From NCBI GenBank assembly GCA_023159155.1, contig JAJNNX010000040.1:1-64000 (forward strand): 64,000 nucleotides of DNA, read 5' to 3'. Of the stretch, positions 1 through 13,694 are shown piece by piece; position 1 is the first letter of the stretch; each line of letters begins with the position of its first letter. The stretch is from Ustulina deusta. Its lineage: Eukaryota > Ascomycota > Sordariomycetes > Xylariales > Xylariaceae. Position numbers and translations under genes: made by a program. The notes beneath the pieces are model-generated. The model was given only the letters and a program-made list of their open reading frames with translations. It was not told the origin of the DNA and did no database searches.

Positions 1-375
1 TAGCTATATATTTTAGCTAAAATAAATAAAAAAATTAATAAAAAGATTTTTATTAGTTTTGCTTGTTTTTTAAGTTAAATAAACTACTAGAGCTATTTTT
101 ATTAGGGCTTTTTTTTATTAGTTAAATATTTAAAACTTTAAGCTTTTAATTAAAATAGTTAACTAATACATATTTTTTTTTTTATAAATAAAATAAGTTT
201 TATTATTTTAATAAGTTTTTTTTTTTTTTATAATTAATACTTATTTTAATTATTTTAAAATAAATATTTTAAAACTTTTAAAATTAACTAAAAATTAGTA
301 AGCTAGTTTACTAAAAACTTAATTATTTAAATTAAATTTTTATTTAATTAAACTAATAAATTTAATTTATTAATA
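1..375 (+). repeat. Inverted repeat A, left arm
   Basis: Reads as the reverse complement of 1860-2236, starting at the shared TTTTAGCTAAAATA. Most mismatches are C/T or G/A transitions, as expected for two RIP-mutated copies. The arms flank about 1.5 kb. Boundaries are approximate because they were aligned by eye. Confidence 0.8.
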
Positions 376-1639
376 ATTTTTATAAGCTTATTTAATATTA
401 TATATTAATTTAATAACTTTATTAATAAATAATTTATAAAAAATATTTAAATTTATAAAAACTTTATATAAGTTTTTTTTTAAGTTTATATAAAAATAGT
501 TTTATAATTTATATTTTTATTATAATTTAACTAGTTAATATTTTTAAATTAAACTATTAAATATAAAAATAAACTTATTAATATTTTTATTAGTTTTATA
601 TATATAAATTTAAAATATTTTATAAACTATAACTATTTAATTAAAGTTATAATAAATTATTAATAAAATTTAAATTATTTTAATAATATTATTAAATAGT
701 TTTTTAATTAAATAAAAATATATTTTTATTAATTTTTTAATATATTTTTTTAATTAGTTTATAATATATTAAAATTAGTTATTTTTAATTTAAAATATAA
801 TAATATTTTTATTTAGCTTTTTTATTAGTTTATAAACTTAGTTATTAAATAAAGCTTTATTTTTTATAAACTTATTAGAATTAATTTTTTATATTTTAGT
901 TTTTTTAGTATAAATAGGATTTAATATATTAAAAAATAAACTAATAAAAAAAATAAATAAAGTAATAAAACTAAAAAGTTTAAAATTAATATTTTTAAAT
1001 ATATTTTTTATAATTAAATTATAATTATTTTTTAAAAATACTAAAATAAATATATTAAAAAATTAATATTTTATTTTTTTTATTTATTAAAAAAGTTCTA
1101 TTAAAACTAATATAAAATTATAAGTTTATATAGCTATAATATTTAGTATTATATTTTTAAATATATTATTTATTTTAAATAATTTTAGTTCTAGTTTAAA
1201 TTTTAATTTTTTTAATTTTAATTTTTAATTTTTTTTAAATTTTTTTTTAAATATTAATTTGTTTAAAATATTTATAAAAAAGTCTAGTGCTTAATTTCTT
1301 TTTCTTTTTATAAAATTTTTTTTTTAAAATTATTTAATAATAAAAAGCTAGTTATATTTAAAAGTTAGAATTATTTTAATTGTTTAAAAACTAAAAATAA
1401 AATAAAAATATTTAAAATTAAGTTTTTTATAAATTATTAACTTTTAAATAATATAAAAATTAAAAATTTTATTAAAATTATATTAAAGTTAGATTTATAT
1501 TATAAAATATATAATTTTTTATATTAAATATATAACTAAAAAAAGATTTATTTATATTTTGCTAATTATAATAAAATAAAAAATATATAATTATTAAATA
1601 TTTATTAATAAATAATTAGTAAACTTAAAGTAGTATTAT

Positions 1640-1885
1640 AATTAATTAAATAAAGTTTTTATAGCTAGTTTATTAATATTATAAACAAAAATTCTAAGCT
1701 AAAAAAAAAAAAGAATCAAAAAATCAAAATTTATAAAATAAATAGATATAAACTCTATATATATAGCTGCAAAATTAGATTAGTCCGTGTGTAGACTTTC
1801 TATTTTATTGCTATATAAGTTTAGAGTCTTTGCAGGTCTTGCTAAGACTGTACTAACTATTATATTAATAAACTAAACCTGCTAG
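1640..1885 (+). repeat. Inverted repeat B, left arm
   Basis: Reverse complement of 6150-6405. Shared landmarks include a long A-run, TATAAACTC, TTAGTCCG-like and TTTGCAGG segments in the same order. The two arms enclose about 4.3 kb, so this could be the terminal inverted repeats of a dead DNA transposon or two inverted solo copies of one element. Confidence 0.75.
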
Positions 1886-2236
1886 CTTAACTAAACAAAA
1901 ATCTAACTTAAATAATTAAATTTTTAGTAAACTAGTTTACTAATTTTTAACTAACTTTGAAAGTTCTAAAATATTTATTTTAAAATAATTAAAATAAGCA
2001 CTAATTATAAAAAAAAAAAAAGCTTATTAAAATAATAAAACTTGTTTTATTTATAATAAAAAAAAATATATATATTAATTAATTGCTTTAATTAAAAGCT
2101 TAAAGTTTTAGATGTTTAACTAGCAAAAAAAAGCTATAATAAAAATAGTTCTAATAGTTTATTTAATTTAAAAAATAAATAAAACTAATAAAAATCTTTT
2201 TATTAGTTTTTTTATTTATTTTAGCTAAAATATATA
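1860..2236 (-). repeat. Inverted repeat A, right arm
   Basis: Reverse-complement partner of 1-375. This copy keeps more G/C (for example a CCTGCTAGC stretch near 1879) and so looks less mutated than the left arm. It abuts and slightly overlaps the left arm of inverted repeat B, which suggests nested insertions. Confidence 0.8.
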
Positions 2237-5200
2237 ATTAAAACAAATTAATTATTTTTAAAATATTTATTTAATTATAAATTAATAATATTAAAATAAA
2301 AATTTTAGTTTTATATAATATTAAAATTTATATTTTTTTAATAATTAGCTATAAATTTATATAATAAGTTAAATAATAATTAAAAATAAAAATAGTTTAG
2401 TTAATTAAACTTTAAAAGTTTTATAACTACTAAAGCAAAATAGTTAGTAAAGTTTATAAATATTTAATATATATTATAAAAATTAATAATTAATAATTTA
2501 AAAACTAAATATTTTAGATTCTATATTTTAGTTATAATATTATTATTAGTATTAAATAATTAATAAAACAAAATATTTTAATAAAAACTTAAAAATAATA
2601 ATTAATTTAGCTAAATAATTTATTTTTATTAGTTTAATTTTTGCTAATAATTATAATTAAACTTTTTAGCTATAAATAATAAAATATAAACCTAAAAATA
2701 TAAAAAAATATAAATTAATACAATTAAGCGTTAAAAAAATACTATTAATATTAAAATAACTTTTTAAAAATAAAACAATTATTTTAAAAATAACTAAAAC
2801 TAAAAAAACCAAAAAAAAACCTAAAACCTTTCAACCTAAAACAAAAAAAGTTTATATAATAATTTCTAAAAAAAAAAAAAACTAAGCTGCTATTAAAAAA
2901 ATTATATAAAACTTTTAAAATTATTTTTATTAAAATAAATAAAAATAATTAATTAAAAAAATTTTAAAAAAACCTATTATAATTAAATTTATAATAACTA
3001 AAAATAATTATACTAAACTACTTAAAAAAAACTTAAAAGTAATTAATATTTTATAAAAAAAATAAACTTAAATTAATTAAGTAGTACTATAAAAAACTTT
3101 TAATATATAAAATTAATATAAAGCTTTTTGCTTTTTTAGTTATTATATTTAAAAAAGTTTTTTTTTAAAAAAAAATCTAAAGCTTTACTACTATTATAAC
3201 TAAAATTTAATATAATACTAAAATTTAATAATAAAAAATATACTTTTAGTTTTTATTAATATTATATATTTATATAATTTATTTTATTTAAAAAAAAATT
3301 TATAAATAAACTATTAGTTATAAATTTTATTAAATAAAATATAAACTTAAATATTACTTTTATTTTATTTATACTTAAACTTAAATTAATTAAATATAAG
3401 TTTATAATTAATTATTAATAAAAAAATATATATTTAAAAAATTAAATTATATTAGTTTTAAATATTAATAATATTATATTTAATTATTATAATATTATTT
3501 AATTTATTAAACTAAATATTATTAAAACTTTTTATTAATTATTATTAATTATAAAATTATTTTTTTTTTTTTTTAAATTTATAAAAAAATATTTTAATAA
3601 AAGGTTTTATTCTTTGGTTTAAAAATAGGACCTGCTTAATAACAAGCTTTTATTAATATATAAATTTAAAAACTTTTAAATAAGTTTGTAAGTATTTATA
3701 TAAACAATATTTTAATTTATTTTAAAACTAAAAAATAGTATTAAACCTATTATAAAAAAATAATCTATTGCTTATATTAAGCTAAATATTAAAAAAATAT
3801 TAAAAAGTTTTATTTTAATATATTTATTATTAATTATTTAAAAATAGTTATAAAAACTAAAATAAAAATTAGAATTAATTTTATAAAAATCTAAATAATT
3901 TTAAATTAAAACTTTAATAATTTTAAAAGTACTAAATTAATCTAGTTATTTTTTAAGCTTTATAATTATATTTATATATTTATTTATTATATTAATAAAA
4001 TTACTATTTTTTTAAATTAATTATTAAAAAAAAATAAGCTATTTATAATAACATTAAAATAAAAATAAGTTTTTAAATATATAAAACTGCTAGCTTATAA
4101 AATATTTATTTTAATTTTTTTTAAGCCCGGCTAACTAATATAAATAAAAACAAATATTTTATATAATATAATAAAAAAAATTATTTAATAGTAATAAAAA
4201 AATATAACCTAAAAACTTATAAAATATTTTTTTAAAATAATAATCTTAATTAAGCAAACCTATTTAATTTAAAACTATAAACTTTTAGTAATAATATAAA
4301 CTTTAAAATATTATTACTTAAAGTTTTTTAGAACTAAATTTTTTATAATAACTAATTATTAAGCTTTATTATATTTTTTAAATAAATAAATTTTATTAAT
4401 ATAATAAATATACTAGGCTAGTTTTTTATTAAATTTTAATATTATTTTTTAATAGTAACTAAAACAAAAAAATATAATAACTAATATTTTATTAAAAGAA
4501 ATAGTTAAACTTTTTATAATTAAAACTAAAAAAACTAAAAAATAAATAATAGTGTTAGTTCTATTTAACAAAATATTAAATCCTATATTAACTATAGACC
4601 TTTTATTTAATATTTTTTAAAAAGCTAACTTAATAAACCTAATTAAACAAAAAAACTAGCCATAAAAACTAAAAAATAAAAACAAAAAATTATATATACT
4701 TAAAATTATTTTAAATAAAACTATTTTTTTTTATATAGCTTTAATTTAAAAAACTTATATATTTTTAATTATTATATATTAAAATTAATATAAAACAATC
4801 AAAATATTGAAATAAAAATATTACTAGTTTTATTTAAAATATAATTATAAACAATATATATATAATTATTATAATTATAAAAAAAACAAAATATTATAAA
4901 ACAAAACTTTTAGCTTTTTTTATTTATTATTTATATTAGCTATAATATAGTAATATATAATAATAAATAATAAAAATATATTATTTAACTAATAAAGTTA
5001 TAACTATATATAAATATTTATAAACAAATTTAGCTATTTAATTATAACTTTATTTAATAAAAAAATCAATATTATAAAATTACTAATTATATAATATTAC
5101 AAAAGTTTATATAAATTTTTTAATATATTAAATATATAAATATTAAATAATATAAAATTATTTATTTTTAAGTTTATAGCAATAATTAATAGTTTTATAA

Positions 5201-6149
5201 ATATTAAATACTATTTTAATAATGCTTACTACTTTTAGACCTAAAAAATAATAAAATTAATTAATTAAAAACTAAACTAATAATTTTGTTTTTATATTAA
5301 TAAATATTAAAATAATTAAAATATTTATTTTTTTGTTTTAAACTTTCTATATAATTTTTTATAATATTTATTAATTAATATATTACTACTAAAAATAATA
5401 ATAAAAATTAAAATATAAAACCTCCTAATAATAAATATTAATAAAACTATTATAAATTTTAATACTAAATAATAAGCGTTTAAACTAGTTTATTAAACTT
5501 AAAACATTTAAAAAATAATATAAGCTATAAACTAATAAAAAAAAATACTTAATAAATTTTAAAATAAAAAATAAAGTTTTTTTAAAAAAAAAAAAGTTTT
5601 GTAATATAAATACTAATTACTAAATTAAACTTTTAATTAGTTAAACTTTTCGAAATTTTAAAAAAACAAAAATTTAGCTATATTTTTAATTTATTTAATT
5701 TTTATAAAATAAAAAACTTATTTTATACTAACTAATTATAAAAAACAAATAATAACTTTATATTTTAATAAATCTAATTATTATTTTTAGTTAAAAATAT
5801 TAATAATAAAGCAGAATTTAAAATCGAATAAATTAAACAATTAAAAATATATAAAAAAACAAAAAGTTGTAATACTAGGTTGCTTAAAAAAGTTGCAATT
5901 TTAATAATATTTAGTATATAACTTAAAATTTTAAAAATATATTAATTAAATTTAACTAATTTTATAAAACTTATAAAAAAGCTTCCGAACTTTTTATAAA
6001 ATTATAAAAATAAATATATATAATAATAGCTAATAAGTTTATAAATAATTATAAAAACAATAATAAAGCAATATAATATACAAAAACTATATAAACTTAA
6101 TATTATTAGTAATTTTAAGTTAAAACTATATTTAAATTTTTAGTTTTAA

Positions 6150-6405
6150 AAAAAAAAAATATAATAGTTAGTATAGTTTATATAATTTTAGTAAAACCTG
6201 CAAAAATTCCAAACTTATATAACAATAAAATAAAAAATCTATATATGGACTAACCTAACTTTATAGCTATATATATAAAGTTTATATCTATTTACTTTAT
6301 AAACTCTGACTTCTTTTTTTTTTTTTTTTTTTTTTTTAGCTTAAAGTTTTTGTCTATAGTATTAATAAACTAGCTATAGAAGCTTTACTCGACTGATCGT
6401 AACAA
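6150..6405 (-). repeat. Inverted repeat B, right arm
   Basis: Partner of 1640-1885, with a T-run of about 27 nt in the middle. Where this arm reads CTTTACTCGACTGATCGTAA the partner reads the same with every C as T and G as A, a clear RIP contrast between copies. Confidence 0.75.
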
Positions 6406-8160
6406 ATAGATCAGCCTTTTTTTTAAATATTAAAAAAAATAATAATAAACTTGCTAATAAAAATAGTTTTATTAATTAGGTTAATACTAAATATATTTAT
6501 AATTTTATTATTTTAATTTTTAAAGCTAAGTTATGCTAGCTTAATAAGCAATGCTTAAATATTAGTATTATTACTTCTTATAATACTTAAATTAATAAAA
6601 TTAATAAAAAGTTATTTATATTTATAACTATTAAAATTATTTTTAAAATAATTATTATATATACTATTTAAAATATATAAAATAATAAATATAATATTAT
6701 TATTATTAATCTAATATATACTAAATAATTTAGATTTATTAAATAATAAAATTTTAGCTTAGTTATAATATTATAAGCTTATTATAGCTAGTTTATTATT
6801 AGTAATACTATTGTATAGGCTAGATCTAGCTATGCTAACCCTAGTAATAAATAGTTAATATATTATAAAAATTATTATTTAAACTATATTACTATTATAT
6901 TTTTTTTAAAAAATATATAAAAATTAGAATATAAACTTTGCTACTAAACTTACTATAAATTTTAGCCCAACTATAATAAATTAATTTATATTAATTATAA
7001 TAATAAATATTATATTTAATACTGCTTATGTTTTATTGTTTACTTTTTTAAAATTATAATTAATACTACTATAGCTACTAAACTTACTAGCTAGCTTAAA
7101 TATATTAAAAAAAATATATATATATATATATTTATGTTCTATTTTTACTAAACCAAAAAATATAGAACTATTAATAAGTTTAAAAGCTAGCTTAATAATA
7201 CTGCCCTATGCAAAAAAATACTTATAAACACTATTAATTAAGCTAAGCTTAATAAAAATATTATATATTTTAAAACAGTACTTTTTAAAAAAAAAGCAAA
7301 AATTTATAAAAATAAGCAGTAAACTAAAAAAAATAAGTCTAAATATATTAAAACTCTAATTATAAAACTTTAGCCCGGTTATACTAATTAAAATTTTATA
7401 CTAATGTTTAATATAGCTAAATATAAAACTTATATATTTAAGATTACTATAGTAAACTTTTTATATAAAAAATTTCTATTTATAGTTTAAAAAATTACTA
7501 CTTATATTATTTAATAATAAATAAATATAAAAAAATAGTTTATTATTTTTTTATTTAATAACTAGCATATATTTTTATATAAAATATAGCAATATATTAT
7601 TTTTATTAACCCTACTTAAAACGTAGCATATTAGTTTAATATAAATATTAATAAATAAAAATTAGTTATTAAACATATTAAAATTATTAAATATATTCTT
7701 TATATAATATATTATAAAATAACTTATATAATATAAAATAAAGTTTTAATATTTAACGCTTAAATTTATAATTATTAATAAAAATATAGTTTAGTATAAC
7801 ATAGCTTTTACTAATAAAAATATAGCAATTATAATTAATAGCTATTTTAATATAATAGATAATATTATTAGCTATAATTTAAATAATAAAATAAAAACCC
7901 CTAAAAATAATATATTTAATATAAATAGATTTAATAAATAAAATAGAAAATATTTAATAAATAAAACAAAAAATACTTAATAAATAAAACAAAAAATAAT
8001 TATATATTATAAAAATATAATCTTAATTCAAAAAAAAAATTTATTATATTATATAACTAAATTAATATTATATAACTTAGCTCTATTTATTTTATATTAT
8101 AGCTTAACTTTTGCTTATAAAAGTTAAAATAAAAAATTTTTTTTTTAGCAAGTTATATCT

Positions 8161-9821
8161 AGGTTCTGTTTAGATTGTTTTTTTTTTTGTGTGATACGTG
8201 GCTAGCACGTACTACACGCTACAATATACTGATTGCAGCCCATTATAGTTACCACGCTTCTAAAATCAGCTTACGATCTAGAACTTGATAAAAGCCCTAA
8301 GAAAAGTGCCGCTACAACAATTTTAGCGGTCGATAGGAAAGAATGGGAAAGCAAAGGTGGCAGGTACTCAGAGAATTGCCAGGGTGCGGTGTTCCAGCCA
8401 CGTGCTCCTGGAGTGCCGGCGTAAAGGACTATGCGTACCACGGAGGCAACGAAAACAAACTTTAGGCGCTTTCTTCGAAAAATTTGACCCTTTCATAGGC
8501 ATTTGTCTTCGAGGACTTAGAGCTAGCTCTTCATTTGGAGTGAAGAATTTGCATGACCGAAGTTTTGAGTTCGAAAAGAGCTAGTTCCATGAAAGTTGCG
8601 GAGTTAAGCAAGTGAGGATAAGTATCTCCGAGACTAGTGGTCTTAATGGGACGACAAAGATGGTGATCCTGGATCTGAACTAGGGCCAAATTTAACCCTA
8701 GTGATGTCAGATCCCGAGCCCAAAGACTCCTAGACGATTCCGCTTGTTTAAGTCATAATGTCGCTATTAGACAATTGGGCGTCAGAAGTAACAGAGGCGA
8801 GCAACAAAGTACTCATCAACCTAAGCGAAGGACAATGGAAAATGTGTCTTCACCCTGATAGAGAGAGACGTTGCGGTCGTCGGCGCAATAGGTGGAGCTG
8901 GTAGGGGTACATTTTTAGAGCTGATAATTAGCACACATGGGAATCAAATTCGTATCACTGATACAAACAAGTAAATCTATAGGCAAACAAGCCAATGATT
9001 ACCAAAAATCGTGATACCCCCAAGGAGAGACAGAAAGGGCTTCATCAAGATGCATTTTCGAGGAGCTACCTGTCGTCCTGCCCTGACGTTTAATTTTAAC
9101 AATTCCGATTGGTCAACAATAGTCTACTGCCTTATTTAAGACATGCGCTTGGCTCCGATTGGAGGGCTTGTTGAACCTTAACCTAAAAGGTCGATAATGA
9201 GACAACTAACCCTATCTCGTAGGCTCTTAAACTACCTGCTAATTCAATAAAATATCATCACATGAACACATGCACAGCTTGTAAATATTATACTGTTACA
9301 TGTGCTATAATTACGAGGTATTACACGAAACAGGCCTTGGATTGAGCTTCTTACATTCCTAAATGTTGAAGGTTTATATTATCATCGTCGAACTTGGCGC
9401 GGATACAGCCCAGCCTTTTCGCAGCCCAACATTCTATTTGTGACGTTTAGTGGCTAATATCAATTTAGAATCCTCTAGTTACAACGATTACTTCCTCTCC
9501 TTCACCTAGTCGGCGAACCGTTATTGACGGTAATTCATCTAGGAATCTGGCCGTTCCAGATGATCTTTCTCCAGTCTTTCCGCTGCGAAGAGCCTCTCAT
9601 TGGATTTCGGCCCAACCCTGCTTTGGCCTGTAAGTTCGAACACACGTCTGCCGTTGTTGAATTATTAACATCACACATACTCAGTACGAGGCTTAATGTA
9701 CATGTCTCATTAAACAGAAATTTTCAACAATAAAACTTATGCAAATTTGAACGCATTGAATTGACACTGTTGGTGCCCTACAGCAGTGCTAAAGGCAAAT
9801 GGGCATCGCCACTGTTCTTCC
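8161..9821. other. Gene-free stretch beside AT block
   Basis: Base composition is normal again but only short unrelated open frames occur, none with recognisable similarity or plausible splice structure. I see nothing functional here. Confidence 0.5.
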
Positions 9822-11178
9822 TCATAAGCCCATTGTATCCTGTAGATCAATAACGCTAACGCTAACATAATTCGTACTGCTTGGGGGCAAATGGCCAGCA
9901 CCGATAATCAACATTCTGCTATCATCATTTTGGAATAGCACCATGCTCCGCGCATAGGCATTCGGCTGCGGTGTGGTGTACTCTACCCACGAATCAGGGT
10001 CGCCGAGCCTCTGGTTGACAAAGATGTTCGACGCACTGCCTCCGCTCAGAACGATGGTACCGTTGGTTCCGCCTACACTTGACCAGACCACGAAAGGCGA
10101 GCTAGTGGTGGTCGAGCCAGCTGTGGATTTCATCGTGTAACTCGGTGCCGAGAGGACATCGAGAGGATTGCTTGTCAATCGGTAATGAACGCGACATCCA
10201 TCTGTTCCGCAGGCCTTTTAACAGAACGGATGTCAGTGATCAGTCTCTCGTCGGCAGCAATACAAAATTGAGATCAAACGGGGTATCGAATTTAATTCAA
10301 TTTCAAATTTATAGGGAGCCGCGACAAATTCTCTGATGCCAAACAAAAACTAGAATACTCACTTCGTAAGCAAAGATGTAATCATCGTTGGGGAGTTTGG
10401 TGATAGCCGGCATGCCGGGCCTCGCCGCATAGCTACTAGCATCATGCACGTCATCGACTATAGAGCTCCACGTCTTTAGGTCCGCTGTTGTCTGGTGAGC
10501 AAGCTTCTGGCCGTATTTGCTGTCGCGCTGGTCTGAATAGTAGCAGACGAGCTGGTTATTGTAGACCCTATCGTAATACTTGTTAGTGACGTTGCGTTAT
10601 GGCCTGCTGTAAAGAGCAGCTTACATGAGAAGCGGTTCCCAGACAGGCGTCTCCCCGTTTACTGGCTGCGCTACTCCACCGCTGGCGACACTGCTGACGA
10701 AAGACCAAGTGACGCCGTCATCCTTACTAGCGTAAATATCGATCTTGGTCTTGCTGAGGTCCGTTGGGATGCTGTTGCCGGCGACAAGCAGGGTCCCAGC
10801 CGGGTAGATTCCGATCGCGATTGGCAACTGGTACAGGAATGGCTGGTATCGCAGTCCCCATCCGTTAACCGTGTCCTGGACTTTACTAATCTGGGTCCAG
10901 GATACGCCCCCGTCTGTCGACTTGTAGATCGGGAAGTACACCTTGGGTGGCTCTGGTGAATAATTCTCCCAAGTTGCAATTAAGGTGCCGGATTTCAGCT
11001 GCACGGCCCGGGCGTATAGTACGCGAGGATCTACCCATCCGGCATTAGTAGGCGGCGAGAAGATGACATAGTTGGAGATTGTCGGGGTTTGTCGCTTTTC
11101 TACGGGCGTTGGGCTCGCCGATGCTTGTAGTGATAGAATGCCTGTCAGGCTGACAATAACACTGCGAAGCAGCTGCAT
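9822..11178 (-). CDS. Secreted GH93 exo-arabinanase-like BNR protein
   Basis: Predicted exo-alpha-1,5-L-arabinanase, releasing arabinobiose from plant arabinan outside the cell. Three exons (11178-10625, 10567-10363, 10214-9822) with GT-AG introns of 57 and 148 nt give 383 residues, the usual size of fungal GH93 proteins. A signal peptide of about 20 residues is followed by a KR at 28-29, a possible propeptide cut. Two Asp-box motifs of a beta-propeller are visible (STDGGVSW around 87-94 and SKDDGVTW around 151-158), then a WEPLLMVYN segment spanning the first intron and, in exon 2, YYSDQRD and RPGMPAI, which I recognise from GH93. The Glu of WEP is a candidate catalytic residue. The frame is open throughout. 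Family call is firm; substrate is inferred from family. Confidence 0.88.
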
Positions 11179-12841
11179 GGTTAGTCAAGGCTACCGTCGA
11201 ATGATATTAAAGAACATGGTGAGTTACGGACAAACAATCTCTAAAGCTGCTATCCGGATTGGGCCCTTGCTTTTATAAGTAAGCGGGTGGGTAATCTGTA
11301 TTTTTGCCGCGGGATAAGCTACGGGGTCATGCATTACGAGGTAATTATATTTATACTATATAGCACTTCGCCGTCTACCAATAACCGTTATCTATCTACT
11401 ACATTGTTTAGTTCGATAAAACATACACCATTTTACACGGGAAAATACCTCACTGCGTAGTCCGAGTTGTGTTACTCAAGGCCAAGTCATGGGGTAATAA
11501 CCCGTAACCCCAAATCGAACGGAACGATGTGACGTTCCCCGGGGTAGGACCCAACATCAGGCGTCGTAGTTCCGTGAATGCGGAGGGAGTAGACCAGTTC
11601 CGGTTAGATCACCTGCCAGAAACTTCGGTCCTCGGAGTAGATGGATACGGTTGGACAGACAGGATGCGTGGGATTGGAGCGCATCTAGATCCGCGCCCGA
11701 GAGCCAAGAGTCGAAAATAACCACATATAACTTCATTTGGAGCTGCCAAGAAGTCACGTTACCATTGAATTGAATTAAGTTTTATATTCTACTGTGTTGC
11801 AGAAGCGGTATTAACGATATAAAAGCCCTCGGTCTCTTTTGATTCATCTGGAGGAGAAAAGGGCGTCAAGTAAACGTGAAGACGGTCACCAGCCAGGCAC
11901 AAACCTGTTTCCAAACTTTTTTCGGGTTGTCTCAGCCAAGATAATCGTTCACTAAGAGCATTGCCTGTGTCCAATCCACTTGGAAATTCTATTTGGTTGC
12001 AACGTTCTTAGATCCTTTAGGAACCTGAGGTTCAGTCAATTTATATAAAGGGCGTATCTGAAGTCGAGTTGAAATGTCCCTTAGCAGAGTCAGCACCCAA
12101 TTCGCGAAAGGGTCTATAGCCGGAGTCAATGCCTCCTACCATTTTCTCGGCGGCTTCTTGAGGTTAAATATCCCTTCCTGTAAAGAGATACTATGCTGGT
12201 GCGATGTACTTAACAACTATATGAAAACAATTGTAGCATAGCTGACGTATTAATCCGGACCTTAAATCAAAGCTTAGGTCTATGGATGTCAAGTTCTTAT
12301 GTTGATATATTTGAACAATAGTCCTGTAAATACCAAAGAAATAAGTAAATGATATAAAGTTCCATATGGTGCGTAAATACCTGTGCTATGTGGGCCTACA
12401 TACTTGTCTTGTCTAAAAACGTGCTTATTGATGATCTACGCACTCGACCAAACTTCGCATATCGAAGTAAAATGGACGACGAATAAAAGAAGAAATTTGC
12501 AGTAAGTTAGTCTTGGCACGACCGAAACTCCCGATCTGATGATGTCGTGTAATTGAATGGCAGGCACGCGGCTTCCTAGGCAACTGCTAATTGCCTAGGT
12601 ACCTGTGTACCTAAGGTACCCAGGCCACAGCACCTTCAGGCACCTCAACTACCTACTGCCCAACTTCGTGTCTGCAACAACCGATATTTCCAGCACCTCG
12701 AACCACCCCACTCGTTGGCATACAGCCTCGTTCCATCTACAACTCCAAAGACCGGCCATATTTCAGCCCCATATCCTTGTGATCCCTCGTCTGTTCCACC
12801 TTGCCTTCACTCGAGTCTCAAGCACCACCACTACTGCAAGC
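11179..12841. other. Intergenic region, no gene seen
   Basis: Divergent intergenic region between the GH93 gene and the small gene at 12842. Only short frames without support. A palindrome near 12575 is listed separately as a possible promoter element. Confidence 0.5.
12575..12599. promoter_or_regulatory. Palindrome upstream of small gene
   Basis: CCTAGGCAA, seven spacer bases, then TTGCCTAGG form a perfect 9-bp inverted repeat about 245 bp before the ATG at 12842. It is followed by a cluster of GGTACC-like repeats (about 12597-12621). It may be a dimeric transcription-factor site; the link to the gene is inferred from position. Confidence 0.35.
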
Positions 12842-13694
12842 ATGACTTGTCCTACGGATACCGCGTCACCTGCTAAGATGGCGGTAAGTTCCCAGGATAT
12901 TACGGTAGTTGGATTTAATCGAATGGCGACTAGTCTACTGCGGTCCCGAAGAGCAAGTTCCGGAAAAGAAACAGGCAGACGAAGACTTCCAACGCCGCAA
13001 TCAACGCCAAAGTGCGCTCACACCTGAGGCAATAAGAACCGAAATGCCCGAGGCTAACATAAATGTATAGACTCGCCGCAACGAGCCAACCACACCCGTG
13101 CAGCTGCAGCCCGGGTCCTCCCCTCAAGAGGAGGCAACACCGAAGCAGGAGGTGGTGGAGAAGATGAACATTGACGAAGAGCCGTCCGTAAGTTCTTACA
13201 ATTTTGTGGCAGCTGCTGATCATAGAATGACCTACTGATAAAGTTAATAGGAGGTGAATCACCACGACTCGAGACTATGTATTTTACAGCGACTGACATG
13301 GCGAGGCGTAGGAGAAGATCAGACTTGATGCTTTGGAGAAGAAAACTATAGAGCTGCAGGGTTACGGTGCGTACGAAATCTCCCCATGCTTGCTCCCCCC
13401 CCTCGCGTGATCTGGCAAGCTTTATGATGCCGAACTTAGAAAATGGGTCTGACGTTTCTTAAACACAGTCAACCAAATTCAAGATGCCGTTACGATCGGC
13501 ATGTATCAGCTACGCGACTTGAAGGTTAGTGCAACGTTCTCCCGCCGTAGGCTAGACAAAGACTACCCCCCGAGTTTCACAGAACTAGTTTTTGAGGCCT
13601 TAATAAACCTGTCAAGTTAACTCGCTAATCTCTATGATTTCAGAATCAAATCGCCGCCGCGACTGCTGCCCTTAAGTCCGCCGACAAACGATAG
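12842..13694 (+). CDS. Small six-exon protein, unknown function
   Basis: A spliced model of exons 12842-12883, 12934-13011, 13071-13187, 13312-13366, 13469-13524 and 13644-13694 joins in phase to give 132 residues. Introns have GT-AG ends (GTAAGT, GTGCGC, GTAAGT, GTGCGT, GTTAGT) and a GCTAAC branch in the second and a TCTAT-TTTCAG end in the last. The N-terminal half is Ser/Thr/Lys/Arg-rich (KSKFRKRNR), the middle is acidic (QEEATPKQEVVEK) and the C-terminal third is a likely amphipathic helix or short coiled coil (LDALEKKTIELQ through VTIGMYQLRDLKNQIAAATAALK). I do not recognise it. The consistent phases argue for a real gene; the first intron is the weakest. Confidence 0.55.

Larger units (their letters stand above)
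1..8160. repeat. AT-rich, RIP-degraded repeat block
   Basis: Almost pure A/T with no open reading frame of note, ending abruptly near 8160 where normal composition resumes. It contains long inverted repeats (listed separately) whose copies differ mainly by C/T and G/A, the signature of repeat-induced point mutation. A few islands keep C and G, for example near 1780-1860 and 6370-6420. The original element types cannot be read: every candidate coding frame is full of TAA/TAG. It is best seen as nested dead transposons forming an AT isochore, possibly heterochromatic. A centromere cannot be excluded from sequence alone. Confidence 0.9.

Noticed and set aside
6305..6332. Long T-run as a terminator or poly(A) signal
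   Set aside because: It lies inside an inverted repeat arm and matches an A-run in the partner arm, so it belongs to a dead transposon.
1..8160. Centromere or mitochondrial DNA
   Set aside because: The AT-richness could suggest either, but the RIP-type copies and inverted repeats explain it, and no mitochondrial gene is present; a centromere cannot be judged from 8 kb.
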